DNA of 39,488 nt, taken from the NCBI GenBank assembly GCA_013297765.1, contig JAAFID010000013.1, positions 1-39,488 of the forward strand, written 5' to 3'. Both the position numbers and the translations under genes were made by a program. The stretch's first letter is position 1. Each line of letters starts with the position of its first letter. The DNA is from Cytophagales bacterium. GTDB lineage: Bacteria; Bacteroidota; Bacteroidia; Cytophagales; Cytophagaceae. A model generated the notes under the pieces. It saw only the letters and a program-made list of their open reading frames with translations, ran no database searches and was not told the DNA's origin. This document shows, one piece after another, positions 25,234 through 36,179 of this stretch.

Positions 25234-28200
25234 TTACTCTAAGGTTATTTCTAAAGCCAATCCTCTTAATTCATGGATCAATACATTGAATGATTCTGGC
25301 ACATTTGGTTTAGGCATATTTTCACCTTTAACAATGGCTTCGTAAGCTTTCGCCCTACCTACCACGTCATCAGATTTAACAGTAAGAATCTCTTGCAACA
25401 CGTTTGCTGCTCCAAAAGCTTCAATTGCCCAAACTTCCATCTCTCCAAATCGTTGACCACCAAACTGGGCTTTACCACCTAATGGCTGCTGTGTAATTAA
25501 TGAATATGGTCCAATAGAACGTGCGTGCATCTTATCATCAACTAAGTGACCCAGTTTAAGCATATAAATTACACCAACAGTTACTTTTTGATCAAAACGA
25601 TCACCGCTCAATCCATCATACAAGTAGGTACGACCGAATTGTGGTAAACCCGCCAAAGCCAATTCATTAGAAACTTCTTCTTCAGAAGCACCATCAAAAA
25701 TAGGTGTAGCGTATTTTTTACCCAATTTCAAGCCAGCCCATCCTAAAACTGTTTCATAGATTTGGCCTAAGTTCATCCTTGATGGAACACCTAGAGGATT
25801 CAAAACAATATCTACCAAAGTTCCATCTTCCAAGAACGGCATATCCTCATCACGAACCAAGCGGGCTACTACCCCTTTATTTCCGTGACGACCTGCCATT
25901 TTATCTCCTACTTTTAGTTTACGTTTTTTAGCAATGTAAACCTTTGCAAGTTGCACTATACCAGCAGGCAATTCATCGCCTACTTCTAGTGTGAAGCGTT
26001 CTCTCTTGAAATTACCACTTATTTCATTCTTAGCATTGTTATAATTTTTGACCATTTTCACTACCATATCATTGATAGCTTGGTCATTAGTCCAATTTTC
26101 AAGAATCAAATCGGCAATCAAATTGGCCTCTTCTGGTACATTGTAATTACTTTCATCTTTATAGATGTTCTTCTCAGGAAACAAATTCTCAGAAATATTT
26201 TTTCTATTAAATTTAACGCCTTTAGAAACAATCTCATCACCAAATTTATGTTTCACTCCTTGACAAGTTTTGCCATCAAGTAAAGTCACCAATTTTTCAA
26301 TCATTTTACCTTTATGAACTAGCAAATCTTTACCATATCTAGCTTTTAAGGTTTCTACCTGTTTTTTAGACTTGATACGAATATCTTTGTCTTTTTTAGG
26401 TCTTGAAAACAATTTGGTATCGATTACTACACCTTTCAATGATGGCGGTGCTTTCATAGATGCATCTTTTACATCTCCAGCTTTATCACCAAATATTGCT
26501 CTTAGCAATTTTTCTTCTGGTGTAGGATCAGTTTCACCTTTAGGAGTGATTTTACCAATAAGAATATCGCCTTCTTTTACCTCTGCTCCTATTCTAATGA
26601 TACCATTCTCATCCAAATGTTTCACTGCTTCTTCACTCACATTAGGAATCTCAGAAGTTAACTCTTCCTCACCACGTTTTGTATCTCTTACTTCTAATTC
26701 AAATTCTTCAATGTGAATAGAAGTGAAGATATCATCTCTAACAACTTTTTCAGAAATTACTATCGCATCTTCAAAGTTATAACCTTGCCAAGGCATAAAA
26801 GCTACTTTTAAGTTTCTACCTAAAGCGAGCTCTCCATTATTGGTAGCATAACCTTCGCACAATACATCATTTTTCTTAATTCGCTGACCTTTCAATACGA
26901 TAGGTTTCAAATTAATACAAGTATCTTGATTGGTTCTGCGGAATTTAATCAAATCATATACAATCGCATCATCGTCAAAAGAAACAAGTTTTTGTTCTTC
27001 TGTCAAATCATATCTTACAATAATTTTTGTTGCGTCCACATAATCTATAACACCATCACCTTCAGCGACTACTAAAGCTCTCGAGTCCATAGCAACACGT
27101 CTTTCTAGACCTGTACCCACAATTGGTGCTTCTGGTTTTAACAACGGCACTGCTTGACGTTGCATGTTTGAGCCCATCAATGCACGATTTGCATCATCAT
27201 GTTCCAAAAAAGGAATAAGTGAAGCCGCAACCGAAACAATTTGGTTTGGAGCAACATCCATATAAGAAAGTTTATCTGGATCAATTACCGGAAAATCCCC
27301 TTCATATCTAGATTTTACTTTCTCATTTACAAATACACCTTTATCATCAAAACGAGCACTTGCTTGAGCAATGTAATGGGTATCTTCTTCTTCAGCAGAT
27401 AGATAAATTACATTTTCTTTCAGAAGTAATTTACCGTCTTTAATTTTACGGTAAGGAGTTTCTATAAAACCCATACCATTTACTTTCGCATGTACACAAA
27501 GAGAAGAAATCAAACCAATATTTGGTCCCTCTGGTGTTTCAATCGTACAAAGACGACCGTAGTGCGTGTAGTGAACGTCACGAACCTCGAAACCAGCACG
27601 TTCTCTCGAAAGACCACCTGGTCCTAGTGCCGACATTCTTCTTTTATGCGTAATTTCAGCCAATGGATTGGTTTGATCCATAAACTGAGACAATTGATTA
27701 GTACCAAAGAAAGAGTTAATTACAGAAGATAATGTCCGTGCATTAATCAAATCCACAGGTTTAAAATCTTCATTATCTCTCACGTTCATTCTCTCTTTGA
27801 TGGTTCTTGCCATTCTGGCCAAACCCACACCAAACTGAGAATACAATTGCTCTCCTACAGTTCTTACCCTTCTGTTACTCAAGTGGTCAATATCATCAAC
27901 CAAGGCTTTTGAATTGATAAGTCCAATCAAATATTTAACAATACAAATAATATCTTGAGTAGTAAGTACCCTCACTTCTGAAGATATTTCTAAGCCTAAT
28001 TTTTTGTTAATTCGATAACGACCTACTTCACCTAAGTCATATCTTTTATCACTAAAAAATAAGTTTTGAATAATATCTCTAGCAGTCTGCTCATCTGGAG
28101 CTTCAGTATTTCTTAGCTGACGGTAAATTTGCTCTACTGCTTCTTTTTCAGAATTAGAATTATCTTTCTGCAAAGTATTATATATAATTGCATAATCTGC

Positions 28201-29106
28201 AATATTAATATCTTCTCTGTGAAGTATAATTGATTTAGAGCCAGAGGCCAATATCAAATCAATATCTTCTTCTTTTAGAATATAGTCTCTTTCTAAAACA
28301 ATTTCATTTCTGTCGATAGATACTACTTCTCCAGTATCTTCATCTACGAAATCTTCAGTCCATGTTTTTAAAACCCTGGCTGCAAGTTTTCTACCAACTA
28401 CTTTTTTAAGATTGGGTTTATTGGCAGTAATTTCTTCCGATAAACCGAACAAATCCAAAATATCTTTATCAGTACCGTAACCGATAGCTCTTAATAATGT
28501 AGTAACAGGAAATTTCTTTTTCCTATCTATATAGGAATACATTACATTATTTACATCAGTTGCGAATTCAATCCACGATCCTTTGAAAGGAATAATTCGT
28601 GCAGAATACAACTTTGTACCATTGGTATGTTTGCTTTGTGCAAAAAACACCCCTGGCGATCTATGCAATTGAGATACAATAACTCTTTCTGCTCCATTGA
28701 TTACGAAAGAACCTTTCGCAGTCATGTATGGGATATTTCCAAGAAAAACCTCTTGTTCAATTGTTTGAAAATCTTCATTATCTTCATCATTGCAAGATAA
28801 TCTCAATTTTGCTTTTAAAGGCAATGAATATGTAAGACCTCTATCAATTGATTCTCCAACACTATATTTAGGAGGATCAATCATATAATCTACAAATTCT
28901 AATACAAAATTTTCTCTAGAATCGGATATTGGAAAGTTTTCCATGAAAACTTTGAATAGACCCTCTTTTGAACGATTTTCAGCAGGAGTATCCAACTGAA
29001 AAAAGTCTTGAAATGATTGAACTTGCACATCAAGAAAATCGGGATAGTCTATTACGTTTTTGCTGGATGCGAAACTTATCCTTTCTGAATTATTACTTTT
29101 AGCCAA
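25234..29106 (-). CDS. rpoB: DNA-directed RNA polymerase beta subunit
   Basis: This 1290-residue subunit is complete. The rifampicin-pocket region [21 protein letters not shown]...[14 protein letters not shown] is intact, and the positions most often changed in resistant strains (Gln, Asp, His, Ser of this segment) carry the usual residues. The C-terminal part shows the conserved [16 protein letters not shown] and [20 protein letters not shown]-like segments. It is transcribed after rplL through a possible attenuator hairpin and followed by rpoC. Confidence 0.99.
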   Translation of the reverse strand: MAKSNNSERISFASSKNVIDYPDFLDVQVQSFQDFFQLDTPAENRSKEGLFKVFMENFPISDSRENFVLEFVDYMIDPPKYSVGESIDRGLTYSLPLKAKLRLSCNDEDNEDFQTIEQEVFLGNIPYMTAKGSFVINGAERVIVSQLHRSPGVFFAQSKHTNGTKLYSARIIPFKGSWIEFATDVNNVMYSYIDRKKKFPVTTLLRAIGYGTDKDILDLFGLSEEITANKPNLKKVVGRKLAARVLKTWTEDFVDEDTGEVVSIDRNEIVLERDYILKEEDIDLILASGSKSIILHREDINIADYAIIYNTLQKDNSNSEKEAVEQIYRQLRNTEAPDEQTARDIIQNLFFSDKRYDLGEVGRYRINKKLGLEISSEVRVLTTQDIICIVKYLIGLINSKALVDDIDHLSNRRVRTVGEQLYSQFGVGLARMARTIKERMNVRDNEDFKPVDLINARTLSSVINSFFGTNQLSQFMDQTNPLAEITHKRRMSALGPGGLSRERAGFEVRDVHYTHYGRLCTIETPEGPNIGLISSLCVHAKVNGMGFIETPYRKIKDGKLLLKENVIYLSAEEEDTHYIAQASARFDDKGVFVNEKVKSRYEGDFPVIDPDKLSYMDVAPNQIVSVAASLIPFLEHDDANRALMGSNMQRQAVPLLKPEAPIVGTGLERRVAMDSRALVVAEGDGVIDYVDATKIIVRYDLTEEQKLVSFDDDAIVYDLIKFRRTNQDTCINLKPIVLKGQRIKKNDVLCEGYATNNGELALGRNLKVAFMPWQGYNFEDAIVISEKVVRDDIFTSIHIEEFELEVRDTKRGEEELTSEIPNVSEEAVKHLDENGIIRIGAEVKEGDILIGKITPKGETDPTPEEKLLRAIFGDKAGDVKDASMKAPPSLKGVVIDTKLFSRPKKDKDIRIKSKKQVETLKARYGKDLLVHKGKMIEKLVTLLDGKTCQGVKHKFGDEIVSKGVKFNRKNISENLFPEKNIYKDESNYNVPEEANLIADLILENWTNDQAINDMVVKMVKNYNNAKNEISGNFKRERFTLEVGDELPAGIVQLAKVYIAKKRKLKVGDKMAGRHGNKGVVARLVRDEDMPFLEDGTLVDIVLNPLGVPSRMNLGQIYETVLGWAGLKLGKKYATPIFDGASEEEVSNELALAGLPQFGRTYLYDGLSGDRFDQKVTVGVIYMLKLGHLVDDKMHARSIGPYSLITQQPLGGKAQFGGQRFGEMEVWAIEAFGAANVLQEILTVKSDDVVGRAKAYEAIVKGENMPKPNVPESFNVLIHELRGLALEITLE

Positions 29107-29186
29107 AGCTCTAAGAATTTATGTTTAAAACAATATAAAAATCAAATCAGGATTGTTGTAGGTGAAAACCTAGCTACAAATAGGAA

Positions 29187-29211
29187 AAGACCTGACTAAA
29201 AGCCAGGTCTT
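29187..29211 (-). terminator. Attenuator-like hairpin between rplL and rpoB
   Basis: An 11-bp stem with one G.U pair (29187-29197 with 29201-29211, three-base loop) is followed on the minus strand by TTTTCC. It lies in the 133-base gap between rplL and rpoB, the place where partial termination sets the ratio of L7/L12 to polymerase in other bacteria. A smaller AGGC/GCCT hairpin is at 29219-29230. Confidence 0.6.
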
Positions 29212-29239
29212 ATGGAATAGGCAAATGCCTGAGTATAGA

Positions 29240-29620
29240 TTACTTAACCTCTACTTCAGCACCAGCCTCTTCAAGTTGTTTTTTCAAAGACTCTGCTTCG
29301 TCTTTAGTTACACCTTCTTTTACAGGTTTTGGAGCACCATCAACTAAATCTTTAGCTTCTTTCAAGCCAAGACCTGTAAGATCTTTTACTAATTTCACGA
29401 TAGCTAATTTAGCACCACCTGGAGATTTCAAAATAACATCAAAAGATGTTTTTTCTGCTGCTGCTTCTGCAGAAGCACCACCACCACCGCCAGCCATCAT
29501 TACTGGAGCTGCTGCTGCTGGTTCGATACCGTACTCGTCTTTTAAAATTTTAGCTAGTTCGTTAACCTCTTTTACAGTCAAGTTTACCAATTGTTCTGCA
29601 AAAACTTTTAAATCTGCCAT
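29240..29620 (-). CDS. rplL: 50S ribosomal protein L7/L12
   Basis: This 126-residue stalk protein recruits translation GTPases. The N-terminal dimerisation domain (1-33), an Ala/Gly-rich hinge with a run of glycines (about 40-50), and the C-terminal domain with [32 protein letters not shown] are all present. It follows rplJ after 35 bases, as usual, so that four or more copies can bind each L10. Confidence 0.98.
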   Translation of the reverse strand: MADLKVFAEQLVNLTVKEVNELAKILKDEYGIEPAAAAPVMMAGGGGGASAEAAAEKTSFDVILKSPGGAKLAIVKLVKDLTGLGLKEAKDLVDGAPKPVKEGVTKDEAESLKKQLEEAGAEVEVK

Positions 29621-29655
29621 TGTATTGTTGTTTAGAATTTATTACTTAGTTTAAT

Positions 29656-30183
29656 TTACTCAGGTTTTTCTGAAAGAGTTTTCAGAATACCAGCCAATTT
29701 ACCGCCACCGCTGGTCAATCCAGAGATAACATTTTTAGCAGGAGATTGTAGCAATCCAATAATATCGCCGATGAGTTCTTCTCTTGATTTTAGGTTGATT
29801 AAAACTTCTAAGTTTTCTTCACCTATAAATAAAGAAGAATCTATGGAAGCACCTTTGAATTTTGGTTTATCCGCAACTTCCTTTCTAAAATCTTTTATTA
29901 ATTGGGCTGGCGTTTTGCCATTTTCTGAGAACATAATTCCAGAAAACCCTTTTAATACTTTTTCATCAAATGGAGTATAATCTGTAGCCAAGTTAGCCAA
30001 GGCTTTCTTGATAAGAGAATTCTTAAATACAGTATATTCTACTCCTTTATGATAACACAATTTTCTCAATTTGTTTACTTGACCCACGGTCATGCCTGAG
30101 GCGTCAGTAATGTAGAAGTGCGGAAACTGTGATAATTTTACAGTTAACTCTTCTACCAGTTTATGTTTTTCTTCGCGTGTCAT
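29656..30183 (-). CDS. rplJ: 50S ribosomal protein L10
   Basis: This 175-residue base of the ribosomal stalk starts [20 protein letters not shown], has the core fold (TVFKNSLIKKAL, FSGIMFSENG), and ends in the helix that binds L7/L12. Its ATG overlaps the rplA stop by one base (TAATG). There is therefore no room for a separate leader of the kind where L10 represses its own translation in other bacteria, unless the site lies inside rplA. Confidence 0.97.
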   Translation of the reverse strand: MTREEKHKLVEELTVKLSQFPHFYITDASGMTVGQVNKLRKLCYHKGVEYTVFKNSLIKKALANLATDYTPFDEKVLKGFSGIMFSENGKTPAQLIKDFRKEVADKPKFKGASIDSSLFIGEENLEVLINLKSREELIGDIIGLLQSPAKNVISGLTSGGGKLAGILKTLSEKPE

Positions 30184-30878
30184 TATATACCTAAAGAAGA
30201 TTTGTCAATGATAATACCTGTACTCATAGTACTTGATAAAGTAACACTCTTAAAGTAGGCTCCTTTAGAAGAAGATGGCTTTAATTTTTGAATTACTTGT
30301 ATCAACTCTTGAGCATTTTCTGCAATTTTTTCTGGAGAAAAAGATACTTTACCAATACTTGTATGTATGATTCCAGTTTTATCAACTTTAAAATCTATTT
30401 TACCAGCTTTAATTTCAGTAACAGCTTTACCAATATCCATAGTAACAGTACCAGCTTTAGGGTTTGGCATCAAACTTCTAGGTCCTAGAATTTTACCTAA
30501 TTTACCAACTTTGGCCATTACTGTAGGCATTGTGATGATAACGTCTATATCAACCCAACCGCCTTCTATTTTCTGAATATAATCATCCAAACCTACGTGA
30601 TCAGCACCTGCATCTTTCGCTTCTTGAACTTTGTCAGGAGTACATAATACAAGCACATTCACTTCTTTACCTATGCCGTGTGGCAATGAAACAACACCTC
30701 TAACCATTTGGTCAGCTTTCTTTGGATCAACACCTAATCTAATATCAACATCAACTGAAGAATCGAATTTGGTGAAGGTAATGTCTTTTACTAATTTGGA
30801 TGCATCAGCAAGCGTATACTCTTTTGCAGGATCTACTAGACCTGCAACTTTCTTTTGATTTTTAGTTAGCTTTGCCAT
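30183..30878 (-). CDS. rplA: 50S ribosomal protein L1
   Basis: This 231-residue L1 binds 23S rRNA at the exit-site stalk. Signature segments are [21 protein letters not shown], the [19 protein letters not shown] loop and the GKVSFS..I-A-ENA region. It lies 14 bases after rplK and overlaps rplJ by one base. Confidence 0.98.
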   Translation of the reverse strand: MAKLTKNQKKVAGLVDPAKEYTLADASKLVKDITFTKFDSSVDVDIRLGVDPKKADQMVRGVVSLPHGIGKEVNVLVLCTPDKVQEAKDAGADHVGLDDYIQKIEGGWVDIDVIITMPTVMAKVGKLGKILGPRSLMPNPKAGTVTMDIGKAVTEIKAGKIDFKVDKTGIIHTSIGKVSFSPEKIAENAQELIQVIQKLKPSSSKGAYFKSVTLSSTMSTGIIIDKSSLGI

Positions 30879-30892
30879 TTTTTAATTATTAA

Positions 30893-31336
30893 TTAATTAT
30901 CCCACGGAGCAGTACCCGTAACGGTAATACCCAAACTTCTCGCTGTACCTGCTACTTGTTTCATTGCTGAATCAATTTTAGCAGTATTCAAATCAGGAAG
31001 TTTAATTTCCGCAATTGACTTAATTTGATCCCAAGTTACAGAACCAACTTTGTTACGGTTGGGTTCAGAAGAACCTTTCTTCACTTTTGAGGCTTCAATA
31101 AGCAATATTGGAGCAGGAGGTGTTTTAATCACAAAGTCAAAAGACTTGTCTTTGTACATTGTAATCAAAACAGGAAGTAATACTCCTGGTTTATCTTGAG
31201 TTCTAGCATTAAACTGCTTACAAAACTCCATAATATTAAGACCTTTACTACCTAAAGCAGGGCCTACTGGTGGAGATGGATTTGCCGCACCTCCCTTAAT
31301 CTGTAATTTCAGATATCCAGAAATTTCTTTTGCCAT
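30893..31336 (-). CDS. rplK: 50S ribosomal protein L11
   Basis: This 147-residue L11 shows the N-terminal [25 protein letters not shown] segment (with the two-proline hinge) and the C-terminal rRNA-binding domain ending in RSLGITVTG. The ATG is one base beyond the nusG stop, so the genes are translationally coupled. Confidence 0.98.
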   Translation of the reverse strand: MAKEISGYLKLQIKGGAANPSPPVGPALGSKGLNIMEFCKQFNARTQDKPGVLLPVLITMYKDKSFDFVIKTPPAPILLIEASKVKKGSSEPNRNKVGSVTWDQIKSIAEIKLPDLNTAKIDSAMKQVAGTARSLGITVTGTAPWDN

Positions 31337-31337
31337 A

Positions 31338-31898
31338 TTATTGTACTTTTTCTACTTGCATGTAATTCAACTCAACGGGTGTATTTCTACCAAATATTTT
31401 CACCATTACGTTCAGTTTTTTTCTTTCTTCAAATACTTCTTCCACTATACCAGTGAAACCATTGAATGGACCATCCATTACTTTTATAGTTTCTCCTACA
31501 ATAAAAGGAGTATCTAATTTTTCTTCTTTATCATCTACCTCATCTACCCTTCCTAATATTCTGTTGATTTCTGAAAGTCTTAATGGAATGGGTTTTTTAT
31601 TTGGCAACTTGCCTTCTGCATCTCCTAAAAAACCAAGCACACCAGGTATGCTAGTTATGGTATGGTTTACTTCTCCATAATTCAAATCGGCAAAGATGAG
31701 CACATACCCTGGAAAGAAATTTCTTTCCCTTACTCTCTTTTTACCATTTCTCATTTCAAAAACCTTCTCAGAAGGAATCAACACTTGAGGAATATATTCA
31801 TCCAACTTTTGTCTTACGATTTCATTTTCGAGGTAGTTTTTTACCTTCCGCTCTTGCCCACTGACCGCTCTTACAACATACCAATTCAATTCTGCCAT
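31338..31898 (-). CDS. nusG: Transcription elongation/antitermination factor NusG
   Basis: This 186-residue protein has the NGN domain ([40 protein letters not shown]) and a C-terminal KOW domain from about residue 130 ([22 protein letters not shown]). It binds the polymerase clamp. It lies in the conserved secE-nusG-rplK order with 14-base and 1-base gaps. Confidence 0.98.
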   Translation of the reverse strand: MAELNWYVVRAVSGQERKVKNYLENEIVRQKLDEYIPQVLIPSEKVFEMRNGKKRVRERNFFPGYVLIFADLNYGEVNHTITSIPGVLGFLGDAEGKLPNKKPIPLRLSEINRILGRVDEVDDKEEKLDTPFIVGETIKVMDGPFNGFTGIVEEVFEERKKLNVMVKIFGRNTPVELNYMQVEKVQ

Positions 31899-31912
31899 CG
31901 CTGTCTAATTAA

Positions 31913-32104
31913 TTAAAAGTTGTTGTACAATGCACCTACTCCTTCTCTAAAGACAAAATCTACTGCTCCAATGATTAAAGCAAATATCAAAGAGGCTAGT
32001 AAAACTACAATAGAACTCGATTGTAGCGTACTGTAAGAAGGCCAATCTACATTGGTCTTTAATTCCTCAATAGAATCTGTAACAAAACTGACAATTTTTT
32101 TCAT
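31913..32104 (-). CDS. secE: Preprotein translocase subunit SecE
   Basis: This 63-residue protein has a short amphipathic helix with the conserved SIEELKTNVDWPSYSTLQSS segment, followed by one membrane helix (about 30-55). This is the minimal single-helix SecE form. It lies between tRNA-Trp and nusG. Confidence 0.96.
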   Translation of the reverse strand: MKKIVSFVTDSIEELKTNVDWPSYSTLQSSSIVVLLASLIFALIIGAVDFVFREGVGALYNNF

Positions 32105-32122
32105 GTCTTTATTTTTTTAATG

Positions 32123-32193
32123 CACGGGTGGAGAGATTCGAACTCCCATCAACGGTTTTGGAGACCGGTATTCTACCCTTGAACTACACCCGT
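32123..32193 (-). tRNA. tRNA-Trp (anticodon CCA)
   Basis: This 71-base tRNA has acceptor ACGGGTG/CACCCGT, anticodon stem CCGGT/ACCGT-type arm with loop CTCCAAA, and T arm GGGAG..CTCTC. The discriminator is G. The CCA tail is not encoded (CAT follows). It lies between tuf and secE, a classic position. Confidence 0.97.
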
Positions 32194-32240
32194 AGGTATT
32201 CCACTCCAAAATCGGACTGCAAAGCTACGTAATTATTTAT

Positions 32241-32280
32241 AAAAAACAAATGCGTTCTTGAAAAAAATCAAGAACGCATC
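32241..32280 (-). terminator. Terminator-like hairpin after tuf
   Basis: A perfect 12-bp stem ATGCGTTCTTGA/TCAAGAACGCAT (32250-32279) with an A6 loop; on the minus strand the downstream side is TTTGTTTTTT. It would end or reduce transcription between tuf and tRNA-Trp/secE. No separate promoter was identified for the downstream genes, so it probably acts as a partial terminator. Confidence 0.75.
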
Positions 32281-32295
32281 TCTATTTATTTGAAA

Positions 32296-33483
32296 TTATT
32301 TTAAAATCTCGGTAACCTGACCAGCACCTACTGTTCTACCACCTTCTCTGATTGCGAATCTAAGACCTTTGTCCATTGCAATTCCATTGATAAGTTTTAC
32401 AGTAATAGTGATATTATCGCCTGGCATAACCATTTCTACACCTGCTGGAAGTTCTATCTCGCCAGTTACGTCTGTAGTTCTCATGTAGAACTGTGGTCTG
32501 TATCTGTTGAAGAATGGGGTGTGACGACCACCTTCTTCTTTAGAAAGAACGTAAACTTCAGCTTTAAACTCTAAGTGTGGAGTAACAGAACCTGGTTTGC
32601 AGATAACCATACCTCTTTTGATTTGGTCTTTCTCAATACCTCTCAAAAGTAAGCCTACGTTATCACCTGCTTCACCTCTATCAAGAATTTTTCTAAACAT
32701 CTCAACACCTGTAACTGTAGATTTTAAACCTTCAGCACCCATACCTATGATATCTACTTGTTCGCCAGAGTTAATGATACCTCTTTCTATCCTACCTGTA
32801 GCAACTGTTCCTCTACCTGTAATAGAGAAAACATCCTCTACTGGCATCAAGAATGGCAAATCTGTCAAACGAGCTGGAATTGGAATATCGTTATCCACAG
32901 CTTCCATTAACTCTTCAATAAGTGCAACCCATTTTGGCTCTCCATTCAACCCACCTAATGCAGAACCTTTAATAATAGAAGTAGTATCGCCTGGATATTT
33001 GTAGAATGATAATAATTCTCTAATTTCCATCTCCACCAATTCTAACAATTCAGGATCATCTACTAAATCGACTTTGTTCATGAATACTACCAAAGAAGGT
33101 ACACCTACTTGGCGAGCTAGAAGGATATGCTCACGTGTTTGTGGCATAGGACCATCTGTAGCAGCAACTACTAGAATTGCACCATCCATTTGGGCAGCAC
33201 CTGTAACCATGTTTTTAACATAATCGGCGTGACCTGGACAATCTACGTGTGCGTAGTGTCTCTTTAATGTGGCATACTCTACGTGTGAAGTATTGATAGT
33301 AATACCTCTTTCTTTTTCTTCAGGAGCATTGTCAATTTGAGAAAAGTCTCTTTTCTCTGCAAGTCCTTTTTCAGATAACACTTTAGTGATAGCTGCTGTT
33401 AAAGTTGTTTTGCCGTGGTCAACGTGGCCGATCGTACCTATGTTTACGTGAGGTTTGGAACGGTCAAATGTTTCTTTAGCCAT
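32296..33483 (-). CDS. tuf: Translation elongation factor Tu
   Basis: This 395-residue GTPase delivers aminoacyl-tRNA to the ribosome. G motifs are GHVDHGKT (18-25 region), the [12 protein letters not shown] switch I, DCPGHADY and NKVD. Domains 2 and 3 follow at full length, ending in [11 protein letters not shown]. It is preceded by three tRNA genes and followed by a hairpin and tRNA-Trp. Confidence 0.99.
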   Translation of the reverse strand: MAKETFDRSKPHVNIGTIGHVDHGKTTLTAAITKVLSEKGLAEKRDFSQIDNAPEEKERGITINTSHVEYATLKRHYAHVDCPGHADYVKNMVTGAAQMDGAILVVAATDGPMPQTREHILLARQVGVPSLVVFMNKVDLVDDPELLELVEMEIRELLSFYKYPGDTTSIIKGSALGGLNGEPKWVALIEELMEAVDNDIPIPARLTDLPFLMPVEDVFSITGRGTVATGRIERGIINSGEQVDIIGMGAEGLKSTVTGVEMFRKILDRGEAGDNVGLLLRGIEKDQIKRGMVICKPGSVTPHLEFKAEVYVLSKEEGGRHTPFFNRYRPQFYMRTTDVTGEIELPAGVEMVMPGDNITITVKLINGIAMDKGLRFAIREGGRTVGAGQVTEILK

Positions 33484-33559
33484 ATTTGAAAATCCTCTGT
33501 TTTGGTTTTAAATTGTTGTTACTATTATATAATACTATTAGAGTATTCTGTTAAAATTG

Positions 33560-33631
<72 letters not shown>

Positions 33632-33701
33632 CTAGCTTTAGGTTTGACTCTAAGTTTGAAATTTACAAATATTGAGTAAAGATTAAACTTAAAATAATTA
33701 G

Positions 33702-33774
33702 AGCGGGAGACCGGGCTCGAACCGGCCACCTATAGCTTGGAAGGCTATCGCTCTACCAAATGAGCTACTCCCGC
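33702..33774 (-). tRNA. tRNA-Gly (anticodon TCC)
   Basis: This 73-base tRNA has acceptor GCGGGAG/CTCCCGC, anticodon stem ATAGC/GCTAT with loop CTTCCAA, and T arm GCCGG..CCGGT. The discriminator is T. CCA is not encoded. Confidence 0.97.
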
Positions 33775-33838
33775 TTTTTAAATTATGAACTATTAATTAT
33801 GAATGTTTTTAATATTCAGAACTGATTATTCCATGGTG

Positions 33839-33921
33839 TGGGGGAAATAGGATTCGAACCTATGAAGACATAAGTCAGCAGATTTACAGTCTGCCCCAGT
33901 TGGCCGCTTTGGTATTCCCCC
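33839..33921 (-). tRNA. tRNA-Tyr (anticodon GTA)
   Basis: This 83-base class II tRNA has a long variable arm (TGACTTATGTCTTC), acceptor GGGGGAA/TTCCCCC, anticodon stem GCAGA/TCTGC with loop CTGTAAA, and T arm ATAGG..CCTAT. The discriminator is A. CCA is not encoded. It is the first gene of the tRNA-tuf transcript. Confidence 0.97.
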
Positions 33922-33991
33922 ATACTTTTTTTAATATTTTAAAGAACTTAGTTTTCAGCTAAAAGATACATCCTTTTCCAAAAACGAAGTG

Positions 33992-34022
33992 CAAAATTAT
34001 AGGGTTTTTTGTATTTAACAAA
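33992..34022 (-). promoter_or_regulatory. Bacteroidota-type promoter of the tRNA-tuf operon
   Basis: On the minus strand TTTG (34019-34022), 19 bases, then TAATTTTG (33992-33999): full consensus. It continues CACTTCGTTT, shared with the tRNA-Asn promoter. The start is expected near 33985, about 64 bases before tRNA-Tyr. Confidence 0.85.
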
Positions 34023-34186
34023 GTATTTGCGAAAAATATTATTTTAATTTATTTACATGATTCTTATTTTCTCAATTCTCGCATTTAACTTGGCTTTTGC
34101 TAAAAAATGAACTTCAAATTATATTGAATACAATTGGGATTTGTCAAATTTAAAAAATATGAACTCTAACCAAAATTAAAATTTAA

Positions 34187-34217
34187 TTGGCTTTACCCAG
34201 TATCGCTGCTAATTTTA
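34187..34217 (+). promoter_or_regulatory. Candidate promoter of the prephenate dehydrogenase-like gene
   Basis: TTG (34187-34189), 20 bases, then TAATTTTA (34210-34217), which differs from TAnnTTTG in the last base. The start would be about 34224, twelve bases before the ATG. Confidence 0.45.
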
Positions 34218-34235
34218 CATTTCTAAATAATATTT

Positions 34236-34973
34236 ATGCAGCAATTAGGCTTTATTGGGTTGGGTAGTTTTGGCAGGTTCATCATTCCTCATTTACGACC
34301 CTATTTTAACATTACTGTTTTCGACGAGCGACCATTGCAGGAAGATGCCAAACAATTGGGGGTGGCATGGGGCAGCATAGAGGCAGTTTGTAGCAAAGAA
34401 ATAGTGGTTGCTGGTGTACCTATACACTTTATGGAAGCCCTGCTGATACAAATAAAAGACATGATAAAGCCAGACACTTTATTTATCGATATATGTTCGG
34501 TCAAGGTAAAACCTGTAACTTGGATACAACAATACCTGCACCCTGAAGTAGAGATTATTGCTACCCATCCTCTTTTTGGACCACAAAGTGGAAAGCACGG
34601 TATCAAAGGGTTAAACATGGTAGTATGCCCAGTACGACTAAGGTCTGCAAAGGTAAAAGCGATGATGCGTTTCTTTAGTGAAACATTACAGCTAAATGTG
34701 CTGGAACGTACGCCAGTAATTCACGACAAGCAAATGGCTTACGTACAAGCATTGACGCACTTTATAGGCCGTGCGGTAAATGAAATGGACATACCCGATG
34801 TAGAGCAAAAAACCCCAGCCTATCAGTTTCTACTCGATATCAAACGCAACCTAGGTCAAGATTCTTGGGATTTATTCTTGACCATAGAAAATGGAAACCC
34901 TTTTGCAAAAGAAGTGCGTGACCAGTTTGTAGAAGAACTACAAAAGCTGAATGAAATATTGGATAAAAAATAA
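34236..34973 (+). CDS. Prephenate dehydrogenase-like protein (TyrA family)
   Basis: This 245-residue protein has an N-terminal dinucleotide-binding motif GLGSFG (residues 8-13) and the TyrA-type segment ATHPLFGPQSG (about 110-120) with a conserved His. A shorter helical C-terminal domain contains the family motif QALTHFIGRA. TyrA enzymes oxidise prephenate to 4-hydroxyphenylpyruvate for tyrosine synthesis. At 245 residues it is shorter than typical full TyrA proteins (about 280-370), which fits a compact dehydrogenase core without regulatory domain. The next gene, an aminotransferase, starts 12 bases later, so the two are probably cotranscribed. Family assignment is good; arogenate versus prephenate specificity is unknown. 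Confidence 0.85.
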   Translation: MQQLGFIGLGSFGRFIIPHLRPYFNITVFDERPLQEDAKQLGVAWGSIEAVCSKEIVVAGVPIHFMEALLIQIKDMIKPDTLFIDICSVKVKPVTWIQQYLHPEVEIIATHPLFGPQSGKHGIKGLNMVVCPVRLRSAKVKAMMRFFSETLQLNVLERTPVIHDKQMAYVQALTHFIGRAVNEMDIPDVEQKTPAYQFLLDIKRNLGQDSWDLFLTIENGNPFAKEVRDQFVEELQKLNEILDKK

Positions 34974-34985
34974 TTTTATTGCCCT

Positions 34986-36179
34986 ATGTTGCCACTGCGA
35001 CAATTGTTTTTAAACCACGTAGGGCAAACCTCTACTACCCCACTAATGCTAGAGATTGCAAGCGCCGAAGGGGTGTACATGACCACTACCGATGGAAAGA
35101 AAATAATAGACTTAATTTCTGGAATAGGAGTAAGCAATGTGGGGCATAGGCACCCGAAAGTATTGGCTGCCATAGAGCAACAGCTAGGGAAATATTTGCA
35201 CTTGATGGTTTATGGGGAACTGGTACAATCGCCACAGGTGTTGCTGGCCAAGCGTCTGGTACAAACGCTGCCACCAACTCTTGACAATGTTTATTTTGTA
35301 AATTCTGGTAGTGAAGCTATAGAAGGGGCATTGAAACTAGCAAAGCGATTCACCAGGAAATCAGAAATTATATATTTTGAAAATTCATACCATGGCTCGT
35401 CGCACGGGGCACTCAGCATTATGGGCAACGAATATTTCAAACAAGCCTACCGCCCACTGTTGCCAGATACTAGAATGATTCGGTTAAATGAATTGGATGA
35501 TTTGGAATATATTTCCCAAAAAACAGCTTGCGTAGTGCTAGAAACCATACAAGGAGAAGCTGGCGTACGCATACCTAGTGCTGGTTACATGACCGCACTG
35601 GCCACTCGTTGCAAAGAGACCAATACTTTGTTAGTACTTGACGAAATACAAACAGGTTTTGGGCGTACGGGTAGGTTTTGGGCTTTTGAACACTTTGGCA
35701 TCTGTCCCGATATACTTGTTTGTGCCAAAGGAATGGGTGGCGGTATGCCTATTGGGGCATTTATTTCCTCTAAAGAAATGATGAATTCACTAAGCGAAAA
35801 CCCTGTATTGGGTCATATCACTACTTTTGGAGGGCACCCAGTTAGTTGTGCTGCTTCCCTTGCTGTAATTGAAGTTATAGTCAATGACCAATTATTAAAA
35901 GACATTTCTGATAAAGAAGCTTTATTTCACCAATTGCTGAAGCACCCTAAAATAAAAAACATCAGAAGTGTGGGGCTTATGATGGCAGTAGAATTTGAAT
36001 CTTATGCCGTTCTGAAAAAAATTATTGATAAAGCAATCGCCTTAGGTGTGCTTACTGACTGGTTTTTGCACTGTGACAATTCGATGCGGATAGCCCCACC
36101 ACTTACTATTACAATCGCAGAAATAGAATTTGCGTGTGCAAAAATTCTTCATGCAATAGATGCAGATGATTGTCTTTGA
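34986..36179 (+). CDS. Class III PLP-dependent aminotransferase
   Basis: This 397-residue fold-type I aminotransferase of the ornithine/acetylornithine group contains the [14 protein letters not shown] phosphate-binding segment, the [12 protein letters not shown] motif with Asp219 that contacts the PLP nitrogen, and Lys248 in VCAKGMGGG as the Schiff-base lysine. Members move amino groups from omega-amino acids such as ornithine, acetylornithine, lysine or GABA; the substrate here cannot be read. It follows the tyrA-like gene by 12 bases, but tyrosine aminotransferases belong to class I, so a direct role in tyrosine synthesis is not implied. Confidence 0.92.
   Translation: MLPLRQLFLNHVGQTSTTPLMLEIASAEGVYMTTTDGKKIIDLISGIGVSNVGHRHPKVLAAIEQQLGKYLHLMVYGELVQSPQVLLAKRLVQTLPPTLDNVYFVNSGSEAIEGALKLAKRFTRKSEIIYFENSYHGSSHGALSIMGNEYFKQAYRPLLPDTRMIRLNELDDLEYISQKTACVVLETIQGEAGVRIPSAGYMTALATRCKETNTLLVLDEIQTGFGRTGRFWAFEHFGICPDILVCAKGMGGGMPIGAFISSKEMMNSLSENPVLGHITTFGGHPVSCAASLAVIEVIVNDQLLKDISDKEALFHQLLKHPKIKNIRSVGLMMAVEFESYAVLKKIIDKAIALGVLTDWFLHCDNSMRIAPPLTITIAEIEFACAKILHAIDADDCL

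Larger units (their letters stand above)
33922..34235. other. AT-rich divergent intergenic region
   Basis: This 314-base gap separates the leftward tRNA-tuf operon from the rightward tyrA-like gene. It holds the operon promoter (33992-34022) and a weaker rightward promoter candidate (34187-34217). The middle, about 34023-34180, is AT-rich with no coding sign or strong structure. Confidence 0.6.

Noticed and set aside
29461-29530. Run of GCT/CACC-like triplets in rplL as a possible simple repeat array
   Set aside because: It encodes the normal Ala/Gly-rich hinge of L7/L12.
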